From Procambarus clarkii (lineage: Eukaryota; Arthropoda; Malacostraca; Decapoda; Cambaridae): a DNA stretch of 64,000 nucleotides. A program made the translations under genes and the position numbers. Of the stretch, positions 9,506 to 20,702 are shown piece by piece. Below the pieces are notes generated by a model. It did no database searches, was not told the origin of the DNA, and saw only the letters and a list, made by a program, of their open reading frames with translations. Location of the stretch: assembly GCF_040958095.1 (NCBI RefSeq), contig NC_091219.1, positions 30,179,752-30,243,751 of the forward strand, written 5' to 3'. Position 1 is the stretch's first letter. Each line of letters begins with the position of its first letter.

Positions 9506-12368
9506 TGCAGGAGGAACACATCAAGGAACTGGTAAAGGATAATGAGGCATGGAAAGTGAAGAGTAGGGAATTTGAAGAAATAAACAAGAAAATAGACTGT
9601 ATGGTGAACAACTCCAAGGGAGCCTGAGGGCTAACATGGAGTTAGGCAAGGAGATGCAACGAGAAACATCATTGGCAACTCAAATAGAGGAGGCTAATGA
9701 AGAACTAGAAAAGTATAAAGAAGAAATAAAGAAACATATGTGCAAGTTGTAAAAGAGAAAAAGATGATTATGGAAGTGTGTTTGGAAGTCAAAACCAGAA
9801 ATGACAAACAAGAAGCGGATCTTAGGCAAGCAATTAGGAAAGAACTGGTTACCAACAGTAAACTGGTACAAAACACTGCAGATAGAAGTAAGTCCATAAT
9901 AATTTTTGGATGTTTAGAGAATGAAATTTCGTCTAGGGTGGACCGAGCAGCAGAAGAGATGAAAATCAGAAAAAATAGTAGGATTAGGAGAAGGCCAAAA
10001 TTCAAAGGAGCATGTTAGTGATTTTAGGTGGATAGGAAAATATGAGAAATACAAGAACCACCCCCTTAAGAGTGACGTTTAATGGAGTGAAATATATGAC
10101 AGAAGTGCTTCGGAATACCAGAAAACTGCAATGTGACGAAGATGACAAACTTTGATCAGTAAGACAAGACCGCTCAAAGGAGGACAGAGAAAAGCTGAAA
10201 ATGAACCTCATTGAAGCAAAACGTCTAACTGAGGATAGAAATGAAGAAGAAAATTTTTTTTTTCTACAAAGTGTCAGGGACTGGAAAGCTTGTGAAATGG
10301 TACATAAAGACAAAGCAATAAATTCATTAAAGGAAAGGGAACATGTTCCTGAAAATAGTATACACCAACATAGATGGAGTGAGATCGAAAATATTGGAGT
10401 TGAAGGATATAATCAAGCTCAAAGTCTTGGATATTGTCACATTAACAGAGATGAAACTTGAAAATATTTTAAATGAAGTCGTATTCCCAAAGGGCTACTC
10501 AGTTTGGAGACGTGACAGAAAAACTAGGAAGGGAGGAGGAGTGGCTATGCTGGTGAAAGAACACCTGAAGGTAAGAGTGTTAATAACTGAAAACCCTCGT
10601 GATATTGACATAATGGCATTGCAGTTCTGGAACCAAGATGATAAGCTGATAATTTTAAATGCCTACAGCCCACTAGCAAGCAACATGTGGACAAAGGAAG
10701 AACTGAATGACAAATGAGAGGGCTTCATAATGGTCATGAGAGAGATTATGGTAAAAGCTGACAAAGATAAATCCCGATTGTTGGTACTGAGGGACTTCAA
10801 TTTTAAGGCAATAGACTGGGAGGCCTACGAGGCAAGAACAGAGGACATTTGGACAAGCAGATTTGTAAACCTCATCTTGGAGACATTCATGTATCAACAA
10901 GTCAAGGAGGCCACAAGAATGAGGGAAGGGGATGTTCCGGCAATACTGGATCTATTATTCACCAGGAAAGAAGAGGTATTTGACATCCAGTACCTTCTTC
11001 CCTTGGGAAAAGAGTGATCACGTCCTCTTGGACATTAAATACGCTTTGCAATAAATTCTAGTAGAGAATGGGGACACTGAAACAGTTGTTAAACTCGATT
11101 TCAAGAGAGGACGCCATGGGGAACTTAGAAATTTTTTTCATGGGTATAATTGGACAGACTTGTTGCTAGGTAAGGAAGTAAATGAGATGTATGCTGTATT
11201 TTGAGAACAGTATAGCAGACATGTAAATCAGATCCAGGCCTTTTCTATAATTCATTAAAAGCAAGCTGCAGGCAAAGGATAATATTCAGAGGTTGATAAT
11301 GGGGGACATACACAGAAGATGAAAAGGAAATATGTGAAACATTAAACAAAAAGTTCCAAAGTGTGTTTGTACAAAATGAGATCTTGAGGGAACCAGACAC
11401 AATAAGAATTCCAGAGGACAACATAGGTGTCTAGAGATGAAGTGAAACAAATGCTCTTGGAGCTAAGTAAGAACAAAGCAGTTGGCCCAAATGGAGTTTC
11501 ACCATGGGTTCTGAGAGAATGTGCAGTTGAGCTCAGCATACCACTTTGGCTGATTTTTCAGACATCCCTGTGTACAGGAGTTGTAGCAGATGTGTGGAAA
11601 CAGGCTAACGTAGTTCCAATCTACAAAAGTGGAAGCAGGGAAGACCCCCTCAATTTTAGACCGGTATCATTGATAAGTGTAATAGTTAAAATATTGGAAA
11701 ATATAATAAAAACTAAATGGGTAGAACACCTGGAGAGAAATAATATCAGACAGACAGTATGGTTTTCGATCTGGAAGATCCTGTGTATCGAATTTACTCA
11801 GTTTCTATGATAGGGCCACAGATTTTACAGGAAAGAGATGGTTGGGTTGACTGCATCTATCTGGACCTAAAAAAAGGCTTTCGACAGAGTTCCACATTAG
11901 AGGTTGTTCTGGAAACTGGAAAATATTGGAGGAGTGACAGGTAAGCTTCTAACATGGATAATAAAATTTCTGACTGATAGAAAAATGAGGGCAGTAATCA
12001 GAGGCATTGTATCGGACTGGAGAAATGTCACAAGTGGAGTACCACAGGGTTCAGTTCTTGCACAGGTGATGTTCACTGTCTACATAAATGATCTACCAGT
12101 TGGAATACAGAATTATATGAACATGTTTACTGATGATGCTAAGATAATAAGAAGGATATGAAACTTGGATGATTGTCATGCCCTTCAAGAAGACCTGGAC
12201 AAAAATAAGTATATGGAGCACCACGTGGCAAATGGAATTTTATGTGAATAAATGCCATGTTATGGAATATGGAATAGGTGAACAAAGACCCCATGCAACC
12301 AATAAATTATGTGAGAAATCCTTAAAGAGTTCTGATAAAGAAAGACATCTAGGGGTGGTTCTAGATAG
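9506..12368 (+). mobile_element. LINE A (CR1/Jockey-type), 5' and RT part, inverted relative to 9017-9505
   Basis: Starts with a Lys/Glu-rich, coiled-coil-like ORF1 remnant (9509-10340, broken by stops), then ORF2 with endonuclease and reverse transcriptase domains. It ends abruptly at 12368 inside the thumb region, where a piggyBac-like sequence begins. The missing stretch up to the 3' piece at 9017-9505 is short (about 100-150 bases by comparison with 18450-18600). Confidence 0.8.
10343..12368 (+). pseudogene. LINE A ORF2: endonuclease-reverse transcriptase, decayed
   Basis: In order: apurinic-type endonuclease start (IVYTNIDGVRSKILELKD, with TLTEMKL then GGGVAMLVKEH at 10343-10570), a second endonuclease motif VLRDFNFKAIDW (10785-10820, the usual G-D-F-N has become R-D-F-N), a linker, then RT blocks KNKAVGPNGVSPWVLRE (about 11474), [31 protein letters not shown] (about 12030) and NMFTDDAKI (about 12121), where the catalytic F/Y-x-D-D has become F-T-D-D. 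Several frameshifts (near 11000, 11810, 11900) and stops. It would have copied the element RNA by target-primed reverse transcription. Not functional. Confidence 0.78.
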
Positions 12369-13449
12369 TGCGGCGACACTGAAATGTGTATACTCGTTTC
12401 AGTTTTCTCACCTTAATTCTCGTGCTATGTCGTTCGTTTTGGCATCATTGAGTTCGCAGTTAAATTCCCTGCAGGTGTATATGCATATAATGTCCAAAAG
12501 CCATGCGTGTCTCACAACAGCAAAGCCTAAATTCGGCAAAAGTTACCTGTGGCGCACAAAATCAGTAAAATGTGTATACAGTATTCATTTCAGTTTTCTC
12601 ACCTTAATTCCCGTGCTTAATCATCATATCGTATCATCATATCGCATCATCATATCGCATCATCATATCGCATCATCATATCGTATCATCATATCGTATC
12701 ATCATATCGTATCATCGTATCATATCGTATCATCGTATCATATCGTATCATCATATCGTATCATCATATCGCATCATCATATCATTCGAGTTCGCAATTA
12801 AATTTCCTGCAGGTATATATGCATATAATGTCCAAAAGCCTGACGAGACTCCCAGCAACAAAGCCTAAAGTTACCCATGAACGAGCACCAATTTGCACAC
12901 CCCAACCTAATGTGTGTACTCGTTCAGTTTGATGACATCAATTTTCGTGTTACGTCGCTCGTTTTGGTATCAAATTGTTTGCAATAAAAAGGTGCATATT
13001 TTAAAATTAATCTTAGAATAATAGAGCAATAAATAGAATTTTAACAAATATTATAATTTTGGACGCTCATCATCACAAAATTATTTATATCTTTCATCAA
13101 ATTGTTCACAATCTAAAGGCATGCATTTTAAAACTAGTCGCATAATATAATAATAGCACAATAAATAGAATTTTAACAAATATTTTAAAGTTTTGACCAA
13201 AAACGTACAGCTGTATTTATAATCTTTCAAGTGTTCTGGCATCAAGTTTCGTGTTACATCTTTCACTTTGGTATCAAATTGTGCGCACTCTAAAGGCACT
13301 CATTTTGAAACTATCCCCAAGTCTATCGGATAAAAATTGAATTTTATACAAATATTTTTTTGTGATGGACGTGAGCACAGTCCACTACTAGGACTCGAGA
13401 GAAAAAAAAGTGGACGCGAGCAGTGTCCAAAGTGGGGGATAGTGTTAAT
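12369..13449 (-). mobile_element. Diverged piggyBac-type MITE derivative with internal repeats
   Basis: Carries several copies of the motif found in the MITE at 3465-4548, here on the opposite strand (for example TTTTGGTATCAAATTGT with TTGCAATAAAA near 12970 and relatives near 12440, 12786, 13094 and 13271). The right end reads GATGGACGTGAGCAC and then GTGTTAA at about 13443, resembling the GATGGACGAG block and TTAA end of the other copies. The left end is not a clean TTAA and abuts LINE A. Assignment rests on the shared internal motif. Confidence 0.5.
12627..12786. repeat. 13-bp minisatellite (ATCATCATATCGY)
   Basis: About twelve tandem copies of ATCATCATATCGC or ATCATCATATCGT, with a few 10-base variants in the middle (ATCGTATCAT). 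Lies inside the piggyBac-like derivative. Confidence 0.9.
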
Positions 13450-13595
13450 ATGATTGAACAAAAATAAGCCATCAGTTAGAACAAAAAAGATACAAAATAT
13501 ATAATCCTCAAATTAATTTTTAAATACATTTTCCATTTGTAACCAAGACTAACTTACTAGCAAGTCTTATAACATACAGTATAATATTTTATTAC

Positions 13596-13726
13596 CTTGA
13601 TGGGATTAACATCAGCTTCAGTAAGGTTCGTACGCAACAGGCGGACTCCACAATTTATATCAAATCCAACACCACCAGGAGAGACAACTGATTTTGGATC
13701 ATCCATGTCAAAAGCTGCCATATTAC
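13596..13726 (-). CDS. RTCB: RTCB RNA ligase, coding exon 3 (residues ~98-141), metal-binding Asp/Cys
   Basis: Minus strand: acceptor TTAACAG at 13727-13733 (preceded by a T-run), 131 coding bases, donor GTAAT at 13591-13595. Product: [18 protein letters not shown], then [16 protein letters not shown]. The DINCG motif holds Asp120 and Cys123, equivalent to human Asp119 and Cys122, which bind the catalytic Mn2+ during GMP transfer. Phase 1 in, 0 out. Frame intact. The A-run at 13731-13751 is immediately upstream of the exon, between it and a DIRS element. Confidence 0.96.
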
Positions 13727-13751
13727 CTGTTAAAAAAAAAAAAAAAAAAAA

Positions 13752-14310
13752 ATATAGTGTTGAATGTAATGAAACGCCATTTTCTGGGTGAGACCGGAGG
13801 CTTCCCGGAGCTAACCGGGAAGATACGAGATGTATTAGACCCTGGCATCAGTCAGTGCACATGGAGTTCTAGGCCTACTGGGGACCACACGCCAGAACCT
13901 GGCCCCCTCAGAGAGGCACAAGGAGCAATCGCCTATAGAAACACCCGTGGTTGAAAGCATTTTATGTCTGCCATTGACAGAGTCAGTCACCCAGAAAGGT
14001 AAGCACCCCAAAACAAACCCCTATTCTGGTTAAAATATTGCTACTAAAAGTTGAACTAGTGGATAGAACTCCCCAAATGAAAATGCGCAAGAAGTCATCA
14101 CGACACTGCGTCTCTCTGCGCAACACCCACCCTACCTCCCTGGGAGGGGGGGAAAGGGGGGATCCCCAGACCCCCACACCGGCTATCCACACCTCGGTTC
14201 TCAAACGATGTCAAAATAGTTGAAAAACCTCAGACCAAAGGGAGGGAGTGTTGCCGGGGTGCCTCCGGGTCTCGCCTAGAAAAAGGCGTTTCATTACATT
14301 CAACGCTAGT
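13752..14310 (-). repeat. 3' inverted terminal repeat region of DIRS copy C
   Basis: Bounded by TTGAATGTAATGAAACGCC at the left and its inverse (GGCGTTTCATTACATTCAA, 14285-14303) at the right, so the whole repeat is itself framed by a short inverted repeat. It contains CAGAAAGGTAAGC, a good splice donor sequence conserved across copies. Confidence 0.7.
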
Positions 14311-14329
14311 TTTCTGGGGGGGGGGGGGA

Positions 14330-15640
14330 AGCCCCATCGGCTCCCTGGAGCTACTTACCCAAAGACAAAACAAGAGGGTCTTTCCCGGGAGGTGGTCAGC
14401 CCTCGCTACCAAATGCGAAGTCAAGACAACTGGCTGCAACCACCAACCCAATGCGATAAAGGCCCAACTAGGCCAAGGAACATTGACAAGGTAGCGAGCG
14501 GCCAGGACCCTCTCTTTGACACGCAGCAGCCATGGCACGCAGGTAGCGGCTAACAGCCACAACTGGACACAACACATGATGCACCCCTGTCCTAACCATC
14601 CACGCATCAACAACCCAAGGACCCCTCTGGAAAGAAGCATTCTCAGCAGCATGAAGGTGTCATTCTTCGCCAGAAAAGGAGGAGACGACTGCAAACGAAC
14701 AAACCTACCACCAGGACCAAGAGCAGAAACCTCTGCGCCGGAAGAGAGCATGAAGCTCCCCGACCAGACCCCAAGAGGCCAAAGCAAACAAGAAAAGACC
14801 CTTGGAAAACAATCCTGAACCGAAGATGCCACCACAAACCGAGGAGAAGAGAGAAATAAAAGAGCACCCGGTCCAACAACCAGGACACCTCAGGCAGCGC
14901 ATGAGCAGGCCGGAGGTGAAACAACAAACAAGACAAACAAACAAACAAGCCAAACAAACAAACAAGACAACAAACAAGACAAGACTTGCGGAACGGCGCA
15001 GAAGTAACATCAACGCCGAACGCAAGCTGCAGCGGCTCCACCAGCGTCGCACAACCTTTTGTGGTTCTTTTAGGACTGTCATCTTATGCTGAAAACTGTT
15101 GCCTCGTATAGTAATTACCTAAGTGTAGTTACAGGATGAGAGCTACGCTTGTGGTGTCCCGTCATCCCAGCACTCTGTCATATAACGCTTTGAAACTAAT
15201 GACGGTCTTGGCCTCCACCACCTTCTCACCTAACTTGTTCCAACTTTCTACCACTGTTTGCGAAAGAGAAATATAAGAAAATTCACTTTCGCAAACAGAG
15301 TGGTAGATGGTTGGAACAAGTTAGGTGAGAAGGTGGTGGAGGCCAAGACCGTCAGTAGTTTCAAAGCGTTATATGACAAAGTGTGCTGGGAAGACGGGAC
15401 ACCACGAGCGTAGCTCTCTTCCTGTAACTACATTTAGGTACCGTAATTACAATACGAGGCAACAGTTTTCGGCATAAGATGACAGTCCTAAAAGAACCAC
15501 AAAAGGAAGGACAAGACAACCTTAACAGAGCAGTAAACCTATGAATGGATAAGAAATAATGAAGGACTACCAGGAAACTTCATACTGCCGTCGAGACGAA
15601 GCACGTAGGTGGGATACCATCAATGAAGCTACCTGCTCAC
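14330..15640 (-). pseudogene. DIRS tyrosine recombinase remnant (copy C)
   Basis: Minus-strand pieces include GELHALFRRRGFCSWSWW, SSPPFLAKNDTFMLLRM and RGWLGQGCIMC, matching the recombinase core motif of copy B. The H-x-x-R and Tyr region is not readable. The fold-back at 15047-15515 interrupts it. In DIRS elements this enzyme inserts the circular DNA form. Confidence 0.55.
15047..15515. repeat. Large imperfect palindrome (~2 x 230 bp) containing LINE A 3' ends
   Basis: The sequence from 15049 (CTTTTGTGGTTCTTTTAGGA) to about 15275 recurs as its reverse complement from about 15280 to 15510, with small differences. The arms consist of DIRS flank plus about 170 bases of LINE A 3' end, so the host flank is duplicated with the LINE tail. 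The centre is near CGCAAACAGAGTGG / CCACTGTTTGCG at 15252-15305. Confidence 0.85.
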
Positions 15641-15829
15641 CATACAAGTGATGGTATACTAGTCAGAAAGACCAGACGCAAAGACGCAAGGAGAAGATCA
15701 AACAAGTCACGTAATGAACTGGACTGATCAGCTGAAAGAGGTAGAGCTGCGGGAAGACCCTTGGGTTCGGACACTGAGCAAGCAGCGCCTGAAACCAAGG
15801 CTGGGCCGTCCACCAAGGAGCCAAGAGGA

Positions 15830-16870
15830 CTACTCTCCCTCTGCAAGTCTCTTAAGTGAGCCAGGACCTGGAGCAACAGCTGAATCAGGGAAAAAGAGGT
15901 ACAAGTAACCCCACCTTGACCAAACCTGCCGCAAGATAACGACCCCAACAGCCTCACAGTCAGGGAAGGGCACCACACACAATGGGAGACCCCTCGACCA
16001 TGCCGATGCGAAGAGGTCCACCTCTGGGAGCCCATACGTCCGGCCAAGCCAACTGAATGAGTCAGCATCGACCATCAATTCCGGGGACAAGGGAATGAAC
16101 AGAGACAGGCTGTCCGCCAGGATGTTTGAACCCCCCCCCCCTCCCTGAACATGAACGGCCAGGAGAGCCAAACCTCGAGAACTCAGCAGACAAGTCACCC
16201 AAAGCAACCAGTCCCAAAGAGCCAAGGATTGCATCGAACCCCCTCAATTTAGGCAATGAACCACAGAGGAGCAGTCAGAATGGAGCTGGATCGTCGATCC
16301 GTGAGCGAGCCGAACCCTCCGAAACAACATCCACACCGCCACAAACTCCAGCACCATGCTATGGGCCCGACAGAAGTACTGATGCCACCGCCCCTGGCCG
16401 GCCCGGTGAGCACTGGTCACAAAGCTCCAGCCAAGAGACAACGCATCCATGAACACATCGAACAAAGGCTCTGAACCCCGGTGATCCTCTAAGGAAGCCG
16501 AAGTCATCGGCTTCCTTAGAGGAAGCCGATGACGTAGCAGCCAACACAAGGCACCCAGAGCCCGAATGCAGCGATCGCGAGAGAGGCAAAAGGGACGTCC
16601 CCAAATGAACCAGAACAGTTGACAAATCCAAACCCGACCCGACGGGTAGACCATCACGGCAAAGTTCAGGCTCCCACACAAACCCTCGAGCAACTGCCAT
16701 GTGACCTGGGAGTCCCCCAGAAACAAGCGAAGGTGGTACTGCAGCCGAAGCAGAGCCTCCAGAGGAAGAGACGGGGATGGAGTCTGAGAGTCCCATACAA
16801 GACTATGCCAAGACCCAACCTGAGAGGGAACTAGATGGGACTTCCTCCAGGTCATCAGGAACCCGAACAT
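15830..16870 (-). pseudogene. DIRS RNase H and downstream region (copy C)
   Basis: From 16870 leftwards: a block with SLNFAVMVYPSGRVW, then RNase H motifs FDVFMDALSLGWSFVTS (first Asp), HSMVLEFVAVWMLFRRVR (Glu) and TIQLHSDCSSVVHCLN (Asp). After a frameshift follows SNILADSLSLFIPLSPE (the N-x-L-A-D box) and VDLFASAW. This is the RT-linked RNase H of DIRS-like elements, which removes template RNA. Frameshifts separate the parts; a 37-bp near-perfect hairpin (16486-16522) lies in the linker. Confidence 0.7.
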
Positions 16871-17456
16871 AAGAATAAAAGTAATAGCAGAATGACTATT
16901 GGCCCATACAAGGCAGCTCTTCTAAAGGACCGAACCCAGCGAGCTGTGAAAGAGCCAAATTCCTGGTAAGCAGACACGCGGACCGGCTGGGAGCCAACAC
17001 CAGCTAGGCCAGAACCCGAACACCTAAAAGACAGATGGGCCACCACGAACCAGGTAAGGTGTGTGAAAACGTGAGGTGTCAGATTCAAGCCGAATGGAAG
17101 GCAACGAAAGCAGTAACCCTGACGCCCCACAACAAAACCGAGCTAGTTCATGAACCTCGGATGAATCGAGAAATGCCAATATGCGTCCCGGAGTTCCAGG
17201 GACGCGCAGTTCCATCCAAGAGCCCGGCTCCAGAAAAAGACACGTGGAACAGAGTAGTCATCCGAAAGGAGAGGCAATATACCCATGGGCTCAGACGGGA
17301 CAAGTCGAGAATGAACCGGAGGTCAGCACAGTCCTGTTTCGGAACCAGAAACATGCGGGAACCCACCTGAGGGACAGGGTCGTTTCGACCACGCCCAGGC
17401 GAACCCACTCCAAGATAACCCAACACAGCGCAGGAAAAAAGAGGCCTGCCCACCAA
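16855..17456 (-). pseudogene. DIRS reverse transcriptase remnant (copy C)
   Basis: Recognisable blocks on the minus strand are FLVPKQDCADLRFILDLS (about 17365-17312), a broken fingers/palm block around 17180-17240 and CFRCLPFGLNLTPHVFTHL (about 17113-17057). The segment that should read YLDDWLVWAPS is damaged near 17000, so the catalytic Asp pair is lost. Frames shift at least three times. Copies at 29500-30130 and 49880-50000 keep YLDDWLVW. Confidence 0.7.
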
Positions 17457-17982
17457 CCCTGAACCCCCTGAATAGGAGGGGGGCCACCCAACACCACAGC
17501 AGGCCGCATGAAACTACCCGAAAAGCCTACAAATCGTGGGACCAAGTGTAAGCAAACAGCGCGAGCCTCCCTTGTATTGCCCCGTCAATGGGACGAACCG
17601 CAAAAGGACCAACACCCCTTACGTGAACCCGACCTCCACACAGAGCGATCACCACGCTGACCAGACGAAGACGGTTCTGAAGGCTGCACCAGCTCTGAAT
17701 CTGGCACCACTGGCCTATCATGACAAGGGGAACCCGAGCTCTGGCATGACCTTTTCGGGAAGACTGACCACAGGCCCCCCGGAGAACCAACAAGCCTGAC
17801 ATGTGAAGACAACTGGAAGAAGCTGCCTGCAGATACTGCACTACCGCAGACTCAGTAGACAGCAAAGGACAAAAAGATGAAGAAAACCTAAGAGCCAGGT
17901 CACAAGAGGATTCCACAGAGGTAGCAAACACCTTTTTGCCAATGGGAAACAAAAAAAGCGACACCGCGTCCCAGAGAATTGG

Positions 17983-20090
17983 TGTAATTACCTAATTGTA
18001 GTTACAGGATGAGATCTACGCTCGTAGTGTCCCGTCTACCTAGCACTCTGTCATATAACGCTTTGAAATTACTAACGGTTTTGGCCTCCACCACCTTCTC
18101 ACCTAACTTGTTCCAACTGTCTACCACTCTGTTTACAGAAATGAATTTTCTTATATTTCTCCGGCAGCTTTGTTTCGTTAGTTTAAATCTATGACCTCTT
18201 GTTCTTGAAGTTCCGGGTCTCAGGAATTCTTCCCTATCAATTTTATCGATTCCTGTTACTATTTTGAATGTAGTGATCATATTGCCTCTTTTTTCTTCTA
18301 TCTTCTAGTTTTGGCATATTTAATGCCTCTAACCTCTCCTCGTAGCTCTTGTCCTTCAGTTCTGGGAGCCACTTAGTGGCATGTCATTGCATCATTGCCA
18401 GTTTGTTGATGTGCTTCTTAAGATATGGGCACCATACAACTGCTGCATATTCCAGCTTTCGTCAAACAAAAGTTGTGAACAATTTCTTTAGTATTTCTCC
18501 ATGCATGTATTTAAAAGCAATTCTGAAGTTAGAAAGTGTAGCATAGGCTCCTCGCACAATATTCTTAAATTAATGTGGTCCTCAGGTGACAGTTTTCTAT
18601 CTAGAATCACCCGTAGATCCCTTTCTTTGTCAGAATTCTTTAAAGATTTCTCACATAATTTATAGGTTGTGTGGGGTCTATATTCTCCAATTCCACATTC
18701 CATAATATGGAATTTATTCACATTAAATTCCATTTTCCAAGTGGTGCTCCATATACTTATTTTGTCCAAGACTTCTTGAAGAGCATGACAATCATCTAAG
18801 TTTCTTATCTTCCCTATTATCTTAGCATCATCAGCAAACATGTTCATATAATTCTGTATTCCCACTGGTAGATCGTTTATGTAGACAATGAACATTACCG
18901 GTGCAAGAACTGAACCCTGTGGTACTCCACTTGTGACATTCCTCCAATCCGATACCTTGCCTCTGATTACGGCCCTCATTTTTCTGTCAGTTAGGAAATT
19001 TCTCATTCATGTTAAAAGCTTACCTGTCAACTCTCCAATATTTTCCAGAACAACCTCTTATGTGGAACACTGTCGAAAGCCTTTTTTAGGTCCAGATAGA
19101 TACAGTTAACCCAACCATCTCTTTCCTGTAAAATCTCTGTGGCTCGATCATAAAAACTGAGTAAGTTCGTTACACAGGATCTTCCAGATCGAAAACCATA
19201 CTGTCTGTCTGATATTATGTCGTTTTTCTCCAGGTATTCTACCCATTTAGTTTTAATTATTTTTTCCAATATTTTGACTATTACACTTGTCAATGATACT
19301 GGTCTATAATTAAGGGGGTCTTCCCTGCTTCCACTTTTGTAGATTGGAACTATGTTAGCCTTTTTCCACACATCAGCTACAACTCCTGTACACAGGGATG
19401 CCTGAAAAATCAGTTTAAGTGGAATGCTGAGCTCAGGTGCACATTCTCTCAGAAATCATGGTGAAACTCCATCTGAACCAACTGCTTTGTTCTTACTTAT
19501 TTCCTTGAGCATTTTTTCCACTTTGTCTCTAGACACCTCTATGTGCTCTATGTGTTCTCTGGAATTCTTAGTGTGTCTGGTTCCCTGAAGATTTCATTTT
19601 GTACAAACACACTCTGGAACTTCGTTTAATGTTTCACACACTTCCTTTTCCTTTTCCATGAACCTATTTCCCATTTTCAACCTCTGAATATTATCCTTTA
19701 CCTGCAATTTGTTGTTTATGAATTTATAGAATAGACCTGGTTCTGTTTTATATTTGTCTGCAATCCCTTTTTCAAAACTTCTTTCTGCGTCTCTCCTCAC
19801 TGCCGTGTAGTTGTTTCTCGCATCTTTGTATCGCTGGTATGTTTGGGGGTTTGGTCTCTTCCTGTATTGATTCCATTTCTGTGTCTTTTGGTCTCTTGCC
19901 CTCTCGCAATTTCTGTTGAACCAGTCCTGTTTCCTAGTTCTGCATCCCTGTTTTGGTATAAATTTTTTTGTGCCTTCACAAAACTTGACATACATCTCAT
20001 TCACTTCCTTGCCTAGCAACAAGTCTGTCCAACTATACTCACTACAAAATTTTCTAAGGTTGCCATAATGTCCTCTCCTGAAGTCGGGTT
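17983..20090 (-). mobile_element. LINE A (CR1/Jockey-type), 5'-truncated copy inside DIRS copy C
   Basis: Best-preserved RT of this family in the window. Minus strand: linker with NRNCERARDQKTQKWNQY and FEKGIADKYKTEPGLFYKF (19600-20000), RT with KANIVPIYKSGSREDPLNY, YGFRSGRSCVTNLLSFYD, CIYLDLKKAFDSVPHKRL (19027-19371), then [34 protein letters not shown] (18825-18910), and a C-terminus ending near YDRVLGRRDTTS (18010). The catalytic FADD is intact but frames break near 19020, 18490 and 18290. The endonuclease is missing. Confidence 0.85.
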
Positions 20091-20099
20091 TTTTAACTG

Positions 20100-20702
20100 C
20101 TTTAACCACCTTCCAGATGATGCACGCACCGCCGAGACGCACGCAACAGACCCAGGATTGGCCCTAAGCGCCTCCACTTCCTCCTCAAGCCAGTCCAAGG
20201 ACAGCTCAAGAAGGAAAAAGAACCGCAAGACCGATGCTAACAGGCCATGGGTGCAAAAGTCCTCGGTGACCAGGGCAGCTGAGAGGGTGGGAACCTGCAC
20301 GTGATGATGCACAATTGCCAACATCCCATGGAAGGGCAGGGGTGAACAAGCACATATTTAGGTGCTCAAAGGGGCAGTCCTGCAAGCCAGGACAACTACA
20401 GAACCTCATAATGAACCCAGTAAGGAAAAAGATGATCCAAACATGAAGGAAGAAAGATCCATTATGGAGGAGTAATCCGGGTCATGCAGGAGGTAGGCTG
20501 CAGTGGCCTCCCGCATCACATGAGGCGGGATGCGGGAGGCCGAAAACCTCCGAAAAGACTGGACCAAAGAACCCAAAGAAGCACAGAACCGAACCCAGGG
20601 AGGGATTGACGCCAAATCCAACTCATACAAGGGAGGGGGGGGGGGGACAGAACAACCTTCAAACTCGCACGAAGCCAGAGGGGACCCAAGGGTTGCATCC
20701 AT
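20100..20702 (-). pseudogene. DIRS-like ORF1 remnant (copy C)
   Basis: Minus strand: CEFEGCSVPPPPP with the first half of the Cys/His motif (a C-run at 20634-20646 expands it), then YELDLASIPPWVRF, SLVQSFRRFSASRIPPHVMR and EATAAYLLHDPDYSSIMDLS. The latter part matches copy A at about 1610-1680. Continues after frameshifts into an acidic Leu-rich stretch (LDWLEEEVEALRANP, about 20170). Function unknown beyond being gag-like. Confidence 0.55.

Noticed and set aside
15100..15475. Two independent LINE 3' insertions in opposite orientation
   Set aside because: The DIRS flank outside the LINE tails is also duplicated in inverse, so a single fold-back event or artefact explains it better.
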